From: Absidia repens
Taxonomy: Eukaryota > Mucoromycota > Mucoromycetes > Mucorales > Cunninghamellaceae
Direction: 5' to 3'
NCBI GenBank assembly: GCA_002105175.1
Contig: MCGE01000001.1
Span: forward strand, 1,426,001 to 1,490,000
DNA: 64,000 nucleotides
The notes under the pieces are model-generated. The model was not told the DNA's origin. It was given only the letters and a program-made list of their open reading frames with translations, and ran no database searches. This document shows positions 1 to 11,800 of this stretch, piece after piece. The translations under genes and the position numbers were made by a program. Numbering within the stretch: position 1 is the stretch's first letter; the number at the start of each line of letters is the position of its first letter.

Positions 1-144
1 GTTTCTTTTCCGCATCTTGATCTTTGCGATGCCGCCTTCGTTCAGTTGTCTCAACATTCAGAGGGAATCCCATTGAGAGTGGGGAGATTATTCCAAGAGA
101 AGAATTGGGGTTGGTTTGTCTTCGTTGCGTATCGGCCACACTAG
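1..144 (+). CDS. Possible C-terminal fragment of a gene entering from the left
   Basis: Frame 1 is open from the first base for 47 codons and stops at TAG 142-144, while the other two forward frames close early. The deduced tail is rich in Phe, Trp and Leu near its end (…NWGWFVFVAYRPH). It is followed by AT-rich DNA of 3'-UTR character. I do not recognise a family. An open frame this short could be chance, and nothing upstream is visible, so this is only a candidate last exon. Confidence 0.3.
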   Translation, partial: VSFPHLDLCDAAFVQLSQHSEGIPLRVGRLFQEKNWGWFVFVAYRPH

Positions 145-2018
145 GCATCGTAATGTAAATTGGTGCTGTAATATAGATACGTAAAATGTAAAAAAAAAAA
201 AAAGACAGAGAGAGAAAGAGTGAAGAATAAAAAAGAATGCAGAAGAAAAAAAAATTAAGAGCGAAAGAGAAGGGAGAATGTTTAATTGGCCGTCTGATAT
301 ATTTTTTTTTGTCTTTATTTTCAGGTACAGATGTGGAATGAAACCCTACCTATGGAAATATTAGCGGGAAATAAAACTGTTGTGTTCACTGACTAACGGA
401 AAAGGCGTAAAAAGTTTCCCACAAGGAATACAACTTTTTTTTTAAAGTTACCTTTCTGCTATGTAATGAGAATTGCGCTAATGATTGTCTAGCCATAGTT
501 AGGTAGTACTCGGAATGGAAACTTGAACTAAAAACAACTTCTTTTCCTAATACTTTATGTAACCGAGATTTATCGCTGGATAAGTTTTTATTTTAGAGCA
601 GACGGTGTTTCAAATAAACATAGCTGACGAATGAAAATATATTAAGTGTTGGCAACTAGGCAGAACTAGACTGCGATTGAAAGTATAGTTAATATGAAAA
701 AAAAGAAGACGGTTGGTTATATACCCGTGTATTTGGATTTGCTATTAGAAGCATGCCAAATCATGCAAACACGAGATATTCTTCATTTCACAAACATATC
801 TTTATTTGATTCTGGTAAGTTTGTGAATGGGACGGGAATCACATGAGAAAGAATTACTTGATCTGTGATTATCTTATTTTGCCCAAGGTTCGTGTGAACA
901 TGGCTTGTTTTACAACCTCCTTCTTCCCCTCATCCATCCAAATGAAGGTATCTGAACTCTAAATAGTATAAATCAAGTATCTGATCAACGCATTGTACTT
1001 TTCCCAGTTTCCCTGTTTCTCAGTATCATACCATCTATCATACAGATCAGGAGAAAAACGACGATCGATTAGAATGTAACTAATCTAAAGGAAACACCAT
1101 TTCTCATGCTCACGTAAAAAAAAAGGAAAAAATCAGTGTTCATCATTATCATTCATGATCATTCTTCTACTAGGCTAAAAATGATCTATGATATAGAAAG
1201 ATAGGTTTTTGCAAATTTATGCATTCTAACTGGTATATTAGCTCGGGCCGTTGATATCTGCACTTTAATAACAAAAATGACCAATTATTTCAGTTGCGGG
1301 GTTTAAATACCATCAAAAAATAGAGTCTGGAGGATCGTCCTAGCCATATGACAAGCAAAACCAAAAATAATCAAAGAAAAAGTGCAAGATATTACTTCAT
1401 TGAGAGAAGTAAAGTTAAATGATAGGGTATGAAATTTTCTGGCTGATGATGATTGCTGATGAATGATGATGAAAATTTATTGTCGGACCTTGCAAAGTGC
1501 ATAATTACGATGTGTTTCAATAAAAAGGAGGACTTTGACAGTGGATTCCATTAACTAAATTTTTTTTTTTTTTTCGAGAGCCCGCCAAGACTTCTGCATC
1601 GTCAGCACTAGCATCTCACTTCCTATCTTGGTTGGTTAAACAATATAGACATCCTTTTTTAATTAAACGCTCCGCCTTGATAACACCAAATTAGCTAGTG
1701 GTGATCCTCTTCTTTCATAGAAAAACACAAATATACCACGCATACATACAGGTAAGAAAAGTAAAAAAGGAAGAAATGGCAGACAATACAAACAAGTAGA
1801 GGTTGAAATGTTTATTTATTGGACATAAAAAAAGGGGTACTAACGTAGAAAAATAAATGAATAAGGAGCCATAAAATAAGAATAAAGGAATAGGGGAGAA
1901 GGGGAACGAAGAAATAGTAACAAGCACGAATTGAATAGTTTTTGGACATCTAAAAAAACAAAAGATAAAATAATAACAACACTAATCTAAACAACTACCA
2001 AAGGGACAATGATCAATT
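145..2018. other. Intergenic, 1.9 kb, no supported gene
   Basis: The stretch is AT-rich, with A/T homopolymers (about 190-203 and 1560-1574) and short GA-rich patches. It separates the possible fragment at the left edge from the clathrin 3' end. No frame shows a recognisable protein, and no tRNA- or rRNA-like segment was seen. The part nearest 2018 should contain the clathrin 3' UTR. Confidence 0.6.
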
Positions 2019-5000
2019 TCACATGCCGATCCGTAAGTTTCCAAACGCGCCCCCGGTAATAGCAGGCATAACAGGAGCTATACATCATGTAAAAAAAAAA
2101 GTGAGTTAATCATACGAATTAATAATATACCAGCTACCTCTTTTATCATCACTCTTACTGTTTTCTTCTTGTTGTTCCTGGTTTGATTGCTTTTCCTTGA
2201 GTTCCTTGACTTCCTTGTCCAAAAGTTCCACCTTGTTGAATTGTTCTTTCATAGTATTCAGCATGTAGGGCATAGCAAAGTCAGTCAATTGATGACGCCA
2301 GGCCAATTCCATCACAACATCCGGGCGCATAAGGTCGTAACATGTGTAAAGCATTGCTGAGAAGCATTCCCGTTTTCCAACTTCAATAAAGTATTGTAGT
2401 AATTCTTCAGCCACTTCACGATCTTTAGATTCAGCCGCCGTTTCCATAGCATCCTTGAATAGACGGTCTTGCTTGGAGAGAGCAATGGATTGGCGCCAGC
2501 GACGGTTGCGTTTGTACAAATGGGCGGCAATTCTTCGGAATTCCAATAGTTCATGTTTTTCAAGTCGTTGAGCAATATCAATAGGATCAAAATGGTCATA
2601 ACGGTCCACTGACTCACGGAGCGCATCAAAGTCTTCTTCTTCAATAAACAATTCGTTCAAAGCAGAGTTGATCGCCTTGTTATTTACCTACAAATAAATA
2701 CAAATAAACTGAGTGACCAAGTAAAAAGTAACTTTGGCATATAATTATTTGACTTACTTCTTGCACAGACAACAAATAGGGTTTGATCAAAGGAATGTTG
2801 TCAGATTTTTCAAAGATTTGGACCACACGAGTATGGTTGATGCGAGATACCAATACAGCCAAGAGGTCACTGAGAAGAAGAGGATGTTCATTCAGGTAGA
2901 ATCGGAGGGCTTTGTAGTAAATTTCCATGTTGGACACTTTAACAATGATATCCTTGAAGGCAGAGTGTTCCCAAGCATCCGAGGCATGATCCATCATCGA
3001 AGTCACAGCATTGTCGAATTCATCATAATGGACATACAAGAACACCAATTCACGCCAGAGATGAGAGTCGGTACAGGCACGAATCACCTTTGGTATATTG
3101 ACGCGAGAGACAAACAGACGAAGATGCTCCATCATCTTTTCAGGGGCATACTTGGCATACAAAATGGCAAGTTCGGTAAACATACCCATGTGTGCACGTT
3201 CCAAACCAAGACCAGCTTCCAATAATTGAATCAATTCATCAAAGTAACCATTGGCTTCGTAAGTCTTGACTAGATTGTCCAATTCTTCAGCATGAACAAT
3301 GATATGGAGACCACACATTTGGGCAAGGCGGAATTCGTTTTGGCGGATACATTCAGCATTCACTTCCTTCCACACCTTGGTACTGTTGGCCTTACGAGCA
3401 CAATCCACTGCGGCTTGATAATCCTTCAACAACACCAACGTGGAGGCCAAACAGGCATGATTAGAGATACTGCTATAAAGAATTCTGGCGGCATCTAAAA
3501 GATGTTCGTGGTAGCATCGGTCACCAACTTCTTGAATTTGGGCAATATTAGGAGAGGATATAAAGTCTTCCAAGTCGGCCAATCGATCAGTCTTCGCATA
3601 AGCATACAACAATTCAGTTTCAATAAAAGGTTCACGAGATTGCTTGCGAGCCATTTGCAAATACCGGACCAAATCTTCATACTTGCTATCGATAGCGGCA
3701 TTTCGAGAGATTTCAATGTAATTGGATGCATCATTGGCACGGATATAAGAATCTACAGAAAACGAATACAGTCAGTTGAAACGTATAAAAAACTTCACAT
3801 GTACATATAGTTCGCAAATAAAAAAACGTCTTACCGATAGCTTCCTTCACATGCATGTTGGTCAATTGGGCTTTAGCGAGCTTGCTCCATACTTCAGGTT
3901 GATCACAGCGGTTGGCAAATTCATAAGCACGATCCAAATCGTTGATCTTTTCAATCAAGACATCCACAGCATTGGCATTGACATTGTTGTTCTTGTAGAT
4001 AGTAAACGCTTCTTCAAAGAGATCTTCACCAATACATACTTCAGCCACATCAGATGCATCATAGTTGTCCAATCGGGAAATGTAGTCCATCACACGGGTG
4101 GCGTCGGCCTGTAAACAAGGAAGTAATAAGAAAAAAAAAAAACATTAGTCGTCTAATATTTGCAAAATGCTATTAAGTACCTTCTTTCTCATTTTTATTT
4201 TTTACCTTAACAGCAGTAAAGATGAGGAGATTTTGCAAGGTTTTGTTGTCGTTAAATGCACTACTTTCCAATACAATCTTTTCCAAAAGTTCAATCAATT
4301 CATTGGGTAAGTTGGCGGCCATGAATGCTTTCACGGCAGCGGAAACATCATCAGGATCGGTACATTCGGGTAATGCAGAAGCGACAATCTAAAAACAGCA
4401 ATATGGATCAGTTAATTTTCTCCATTTTTCACGAACCTATTTTTTTTTTTTTTTTACCTGATCAACCACATCACGGCGATGTTCATTGTTTTCTTGTAAG
4501 ACAAAGGCCCACAATTCTTGATCACGGCGTTTCACGAGATAGCGAGCTTGATGCTTGAACATCGAGTTTTCATTGGTGACGTGGATGAGTTCATAATCAC
4601 ATTGACCCTTTTGATAACAGATGAAGGCCAAATAAGGATCACGCTTTTCACAGTATTTACCAACGATGCGAGGATTATAGAACTACACATAAACAGCAAG
4701 TAGGACAGTAGTCAGTATCATTATAAACGCATTCTTCAATCTTCCATCTCTTTCCACTTACTTCGTTTTCCTTAAGGAATGGTTCAGGGTTGTTATTGGT
4801 GTCGATGTAAATTTTCGCCAAGGAATTGTAGACATCGGGATCTTGACTGCCTTCAGTAACGCGCAAGTTCAACCAAGGCAAAAGGAGCTTGAGGCGATTA
4901 CGTTCTTCGACTTCTTCGCACAGCTTTCCGACAGACAAATCACCACGGACGGACATGAGCAAGTTTTTGATCACATCTTCATCACATCCCACATCCAACA

Positions 5001-8000
5001 ATCCGCCAATAACTTCAGGAGTACGGGCAGGGTTGACTTTTTGTACATACACTTCGATAAATGATTGCAAGTTGTTGTGGTAAAGGTAGAGCACCAGATC
5101 ATGGACGAAGTTGAATCGATCACAAACAATAATCAAGGGAAGTTGGTCACTAAGCTTGGCTTCCTATTTATATATATTTGTAGAAGATTTGTGAGTACAG
5201 AGTCATGCAAGCCATTGTTTTTTTTCCCTCTCACCTTCAAGAAATTCTTGACTTTTTCAGCATCATAGTAGTTGCTTTCACGACAGATACGTTCAGCTTC
5301 ACGGATATTTCCAGTGCGACAAGCAGCTTGGATGTATTTGAAGTGTACCAGAGGATCTTGACTGACGTTGACAATGGAGCCGAGATAATAGTATAAACCT
5401 AATCAAATAAACAAATAATAATAACAGTATGTCAGTATCAGTCACCCTTTTTCACAATGCCCTCTTTGTCACTCTTCCTTTTACCTTCATTGCTTTTATA
5501 AGATTCAAACATCTCAATCAAATTGTGAGGTTGGAGCTGTTCAGAGTACTTGATAGCCACTTGCACGACCACTTGAAGGTTTTGACGAAGGTTACCATTG
5601 AGCATTTCTTTCAAACATTCCAAAGTTTGGTCCACAGAGAGAGTACCAAAGTAATCCACCAACCATTCAGCAGCCAACAAGTGAGTTTGAGGAATGATAC
5701 GTTTGATGTCATGAATATCAGTGAAGTGTTCCAGAGCCTATTAAAAAAAGGAATATATTTCAGCATTGACGAGTGACTGGTCAATCTATAAAAGAACAAA
5801 CTTACACGTTGATAAAGACCGGCCTTTTCGCACAAGGTACCAACCAAAACACGATCGTATTGAGTTAGCATACCAGTACCCAAAATGGCATCCGCAACTT
5901 GAGGGGCGTGGATCAAATTCATTTCCAAGACACGGGTTTGTAATGCAGCATCTTCTTCGCGGTTGTTCTTGAGGTAGTCCAAAAGGAAAGAGGTAGCTTG
6001 TTGGATCATGTTTTGAGATTGGAAAACATCAACGACCTAACATGAATAAAATACGGAATAGATTTAGCTTTCACTATATATCCATTGCCCTTCTTTTCAG
6101 TATGCTTACCTTTTCTGGTTCAATCAAGGGACCATTTTCATCGTTCACCAAAGCAGTAGCAAAATCGGCCGCTTTGTCAGCATCCGTTCGAGCAATGTTG
6201 TAGAGTAAAGATGAGTAATCAGGAGTGAAACCGACCGTTTTGGCGTAAGCAAGGATCTTGTCATATTGCTTGTTTTCAGCAAAGCAGAGCACCACCTTGT
6301 TGGGAACATTGGCACGGAGGTAAACAGAGAGGGCCAAAACCGAGTCGTGCTGCTTGACAAAGTCACCTAATTCTTCGCTGCATTCCAACTTATCTTCCTT
6401 GAGCCACTTTTCCAAAAGAGGTTTACGGTTTTGTAAGAGAATGGGTTTGGCGAGTTCAAGAGATTCGTATTTGTTGAGACTACCCTTTTCTAACAAGATT
6501 CCAAAGTATTGAAGAATAGGTGATAGTTGATTTGGTGTAGCGGCAAGTTGTCTGAATCGGTCGATGGTCTGGGTTGTACGGAGGATACCACGAGGGGAGT
6601 TGGCAGCAACCTTGGCAGCTTCGTTGTAGTTTCCAGAGTTGAACAGTTCAGTGAATCGACTGACATATAGATCATCGGCACCAGGTAGTCCACCACGGGA
6701 TGCAAGTGCGAGTGCAAGTTGAGTGTTGTTAAGAGTGTTGAGAATATAAGGAATGATCACATTTTCGTCCAAAGACACAGAAAGAACCTAACAAAATAAA
6801 AAGGGAAAGTAAACGTGAGTAAAAACATATTCATAGACACTATCCATCATTGAGCGCTTTTATTTTCTACTATTTCCTTTTACCTGTCCCTTCTTGTTGA
6901 CACCAATAATACCGCCAGTTTCCTCGCGATCAGCAGTGACGAAGATAGTATCAGCAGAAATGCGGTTCATGTAAATACAAGCACCGGATTCTAAATCATA
7001 AAGATGAATATAACCCATTTTCGTCACCAGATAGATAATACCGAACTTCTTGCTGACTTGCATAGACACAGGGAAATCATTTGCAGCATCAGGAGGGAAA
7101 AAGACTTCAACGGCCTTCTTTTGGAAAGGAGGATTGCCTTCTTGATGATCCACTTCAATGATTTGTAACTAAAATCGAAGTCAAAAACAAAAAGAAAATT
7201 AATTTTACATTATCTACAGTCAGTGACGAGTATCATTTTACCTTGGCAGCACCTGTTGCAGATCGTACGGCAAAAGCAAACAACTTGGTCGGGGATTGTG
7301 CGCCATCCAACTTGAGTTCAGCGAAGGAGGCGGCATGTCCTTCGATGGGTTGACTGACACCACGTTCCTTAGAGTACAATTGCATAGCACCAACAACACG
7401 ACCATTATGGCCGGAGATACCAATCAATACCATCCATTTTCCATCGCCAGAGACACGGTAGTTGATAATTTGTGTATCGGTCAAGTTGGCATGTCGATCA
7501 AAAACCTTTTGAGGAGCAGAATCACCTTCAATAGACCAATGATAAACAGCAGCGTTTGTGACCAAACCCAAAGTATTCAGATTTGTCCACTTCCAAAACA
7601 CAACATCTTCATTCATGGTGTAAGACTTGAGTTTGGATTTCATTTCCAAATTGAAAACCTGTAATGTTCGACCAGCTGAATTCAGAGAAGGAAAATTAAT
7701 TAATCAGTATATAGTTTTTTGTCCAATATCAATGGTCCCCCCCACGAAATATTTTACCTTTCAAAGCCATGACCTTGGAAGCAGGATGCATGATAACAGA
7801 GTCTGCCGAGATAGGTCGTCGCATTAATTCGTTGTTGTTATGCAGGTCAATGATGACGACTTGATTGGTGCCATTGATATTTTCACGAACACAGATAAAG
7901 CGATCAGATTCCATAGTAAGAGTGTTGAAGGCAATGCTTGCCAAATTCACACCAAGCGAAGTGAGCTATAAATAAAATAAATGATAGTTAGTATATTGAA

Positions 8001-8215
8001 TAAAAATTTGGGTACTTGTCCACTACAAGAAAGAAAAACAGCTAAAAGCATATGACTGTCCTTCAAGGGTTTCTTGTAGGAAATAAACACCTAAAATACC
8101 GTGTATCCTTGGCATCCTCAACAAAGACTAGTTATAACTTTTTTGCCACCAAAATAAAAATAAAAATTACCTGAGCATGTTCGTGGAATTGGATAGGTAA
8201 TGGTTGTTCTGCCAT
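2019..8215 (-). CDS. CHC1: Clathrin heavy chain
   Basis: This is the clathrin heavy chain, the triskelion subunit that coats vesicles budding from the trans-Golgi, endosomes and plasma membrane. The start is ATG at 8215-8213 ([13 protein letters not shown]…). It opens the N-terminal beta-propeller (about residues 1-330, exons 8215 to about 7150), which binds adaptor peptides. The long alpha-solenoid of heavy-chain repeats follows (about 7150-2700), with typical segments such as [19 protein letters not shown] and [13 protein letters not shown] runs. The proximal leg and trimerisation region ends in a Gln/Glu-rich coil. The last small exon reads [19 protein letters not shown] and stops at 2021-2019. 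About a dozen short GTAAG…YAG introns interrupt it. The spliced length of roughly 1,690 residues matches the family. It looks intact. The only uncertainty is exact exon edges. Confidence 0.96.
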
Positions 8216-8771
8216 TATGGAATTTTCGACCCTACGTATAACAATAGGATGGGTTAGTAAAAGGATGATGATGACACGTTTGGAGCTTTCGTCTTTTATA
8301 GTCGCTGAGGAAAACACGTAAAAGAAACCAAGATAATAGTAGTATTGAGACTTGTGTGCACTTACGTCCTTTAAGTATGTAACAAGAGAAAAAGGGGAGG
8401 CAAAAAACAAATGTAAATTAAAAAAAAAAAAAAAAACAAAAAAAAACAAGAAAAGAGAAAAGAGAAGGAAAAGAAAAAAAAAAAAGAAGTAAATTCAAGT
8501 GTACACGCTTGCAAATATTAAAGCCCCGCTTTCTCTGTCTGAGCCCGAGTAGTTCGACGTCATGTATTTATTGGTGGAATGAAAAAAGACTTGACACAAG
8601 AATCGGTGGTTGAATTGCGATTTTGATAAAAAGACAAAAGACAATATACAAAGCATACATATTTTTTTTTTATTTGACATGCATAAAGGGTTCATAAACA
8701 AATAAGTAGTACTAAATGGGAAGTGGGAGAAGAAAGGAGGGTTTACATGAGGAAGGGAAGGGTAAATATAT
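8216..8771. other. Clathrin 5' region and acyl-CoA dehydrogenase 3' region
   Basis: This 556-base gap lies upstream of the clathrin start and downstream of the next gene's stop. It holds long A runs on the + strand (8419-8436, 8474-8485), so the clathrin leader is T-rich. No separate gene is visible. Confidence 0.5.
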
Positions 8772-10696
8772 CTAGTTGTATTGCTGGCCGATCAACTTGG
8801 CAATAGTTTGTAATTGGATATTGCTTGTACCTGAAGATGATAAACAAAAAACAATGATCAATAACTGAAGGCATACATCTACATAACAATGCTATATCAA
8901 AACTTACCTTCATAGATAGCACCGATCTTGGCATCACGGTAGAATTTTTCAACACCAAGTTCCTTAGTGAAGCCAACACCACCGCACCATTCAATGGCCT
9001 TGCTAGCAGCCTTTTCAGCCACTTGAGAGGAGTAAAGTTTTGCCATCGCAGCTTCCTTGATAAAGCTCTTACCTTCTTCCTTGAGACGAGCAGCGTTGTA
9101 AGTCAAGAGACGAGCAGCTTCAAGTTCAGTAGCAACTATATTAATTGGAAAAGGTCAATAACCTGATGTAAGAACCCCTGATATGATTCCCGTACTTACT
9201 TTGAGCATATTGATGTTGCATTCCTTGGAAATCGCCAATACGAGTATTGAATTGCTTGCGTTCAAACATATAGGGCATGGCAATATCATAACAACCTTGA
9301 GCAAGACCAATCATTTGAGCAGCAATACCAATACGACCTTCATTCAAAATTTCAATGGCATACTTGTATCCTTTACCAATTTCACCAAGGACGTTTTCTT
9401 TAGGCACCTTGATATCGTCAAAGTTGAGCACACAAGTAGAAGAAGCGCGGATACCCAACTAAAATGTAATAAAAAACCACATAATATAAGTTTCAATGCT
9501 TTTTTTTTCATCAGGAGTTTGTATTTCATATCGTACCTTGCTTTCCTTCTTTGCAACTTCGACACCCATGGACTTGTCTACAACGAAGCAAGTAATACCT
9601 TTGTAGCCCTTGGAGAAGTCACTATATAGAGAGACAGACACCTAGTAAGAAAATGACCTGACCACCGAATTTTTCCCGAATTGACTACCCCACTTACGTA
9701 TTAGCAAAGACCAAAAAGATGTCAGCTTCACCAGAGTTAGTAATCCACATCTTTGAACCGTTCAACAAGTAATGATCACCCTTATCTTCAGCACGAGTTT
9801 GGAGAGCAAAGGCGTCGGTGCCAGATCCAGATTCGGAAAGACAGAAAGAACCAATAGTATTGGTGGCCAATCTAGGGAGATAACGCTGCTTGACATCGGC
9901 ATTACCGTATTTACGAACAAGAGTACCAACCAAGGTGTTCTTATTACAGAAAAAAAAAAGGAAAAGAAAGAAATGTGAGAACACATATTCATACCATCAG
10001 CAGTAGTATCGCTTTATAACACTTACCTGAACGTCACACAATACACTAACAGAAGGGTCGACCTTGGCGAGTTCTTCAATGGTGATGATAGCAGAGGTGA
10101 AAGAGCAGTTTGCGCCGTCGTATTCTTCTTCAGTTTCAACACCCATCAGCTAGTTGATAACAAAACAAACGTACCGGCCGTGTTAGTCATATAAATATCG
10201 TGTGTACGTCGGTAACGCACGCTAACCAAGTACGTCTTCTACTTACACCTTGTTCGAAGAGACCATCCAAAACACTTTTGTGCATCGTTTCAGTTTCATC
10301 CATTTCCAAAACCTTGGGCTTGACGACATCTTGAGCAAACCGACTGACTAGATAGTAAAAACAAGTTAGTACCTTGTGAAGGCAGTTCGCACATTTCACA
10401 CATCAGTCGTGGGAATACTTACCAGCATCCTTCAACATCAATTCTTCTTCAGTGAAGGTGTGAAGGGAAGCAGGGATTGCAGACCGAGCAATAGCAGATT
10501 GGGTGAAAGTTCTTAATACGTAGAAGATGGTGAGAAAAAAAAAAAACATAAAAAAAAAACAGTGTGTCAGTGTTGTGGTTCCTATTTATTTTTCGCGCCA
10601 GTTGCCTATCCATTCAATGACATACTTTATTCTGACTTACCTCTTGGGAATAGAGCGGGCAGCCAAGCCAGCAGTGCGGATAGTGGATCGTAACAT
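8772..10696 (-). CDS. ACADSB: Short/branched-chain acyl-CoA dehydrogenase, mitochondrial
   Basis: This FAD enzyme introduces the alpha-beta double bond into short branched acyl-CoAs, such as 2-methylbutyryl-CoA in isoleucine breakdown, and passes electrons to ETF in the mitochondrial matrix. Start ATG 10696-10694 gives an Arg-rich, acid-free leader ([19 protein letters not shown]), a typical mitochondrial presequence. Family blocks are present in order: [18 protein letters not shown], the [15 protein letters not shown] flavin-binding segment, [54 protein letters not shown] and [19 protein letters not shown]. The catalytic Glu lies in IYEGTSN. The stop is TAG 8774-8772. About eight short introns leave roughly 430 residues, the usual length. 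The RASSTC…[12 protein letters not shown] pattern points to the ACADSB branch rather than ACADS, IVD or ACADM; that subfamily call is slightly less certain than the family. Confidence 0.93.
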
Positions 10697-11800
10697 GATG
10701 ATAAAATATAATGAAGGTTCGGTTAAAAAGAAAAGAAGAAGAAAAGAAGAAGAAAGAAGAAAAAAAAAAAAAATCTGGCTGTCAAGAAAATAAATGGCTG
10801 AATAAAAACTTCGTAAAAATCACATGCCCTCCGCTAAATATTTCCATCCCCCGCATTTTAACGTTGGCGGCCAAACAATGATTTTCGCTCAGTCAGCTTT
10901 ATCGTGATACTAAAATATTTAACAACTGAAAGCACACACGTAGATTTGAATATTTTTCCATAAAAGCAATACAATGCGATATCAAATGCACATTTTAAAT
11001 GATTTCCTTTATTTCTCTATTTTAAAACGATACTAATACTAATGATAACTGCTTCAATGGGAGGTAATGAGATCATATATAAATCAAATAAAAAAAAATG
11101 CGGAGATTTGTAGGTAAAAATTCATCCCGTCATTGATAATACAAAACCCAAAGTAGCCGACTTTTCATTCACACTGGCCATTCCAACTTGTTTCTACAGT
11201 TTGGTAAATCATGGGTCCAATAAACTGATCCTAGTGACTAATGCAACTTGTTGATACGTCTATAAAGAAGATGCCCAAATAAGCTCGATTTTGGAGGTAA
11301 TCTATCTATATATATAAAGGAGCTGGTTCAGTCACCTTCATCTTGTACAACTCTTTGTTTCATTTTCCATCGCTAGCATTTTTTTAAGGTAAGGACTCCT
11401 TATGTGTTATACAGTCAATAAATGGTTTATCACATCAGACATGTATTGCTGTCCATCAACCCACACCCTAATTTATTCCGGACATCTGGTGTGGTATACA
11501 CTATGATAAAATCAATCCAATCTTGCTGTTGCCATAAAATTGAGTTGGTTAACCTAATCGAAAAAGGAAGGCAATTGTCCAAAAACGATTTTGTATGATA
11601 TTTCCCCATTTCCAAATTTTGATATACACACATACGCACACACAAAAGAAAAATAATGAAGGATATTAAATCACAAAAAGGATCAAAAGTGTTTCTTTAT
11701 TGAGAACCATAAGAATTCAAAGATATAAATATATAAAAAGGGATATAATTTAAACGACTACCAAAAAATAAAAAAAAATAAAAAAAAAAGATCGGTGTGT
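10697..11800. other. Intergenic, 1.1 kb; one cryptic TATA-like start region
   Basis: The right end serves as the Tps2-type gene's 3' region, and the left end as the dehydrogenase promoter. The middle contains a + strand TATA-like sequence, listed separately. No coding frame is convincing. Confidence 0.5.
11307..11320 (+). promoter_or_regulatory. TATA-box-like element facing right
   Basis: The run TATATATATAAAGG is followed about 30 bases later by a CT-rich stretch and then an AAG/GTAAGG donor-like site near 11388-11394. That is the arrangement of a fungal core promoter with a short first exon. No open frame of any length follows, so if it is used the product would be non-coding or very small. 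An AT-rich coincidence is equally possible. Confidence 0.25.
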
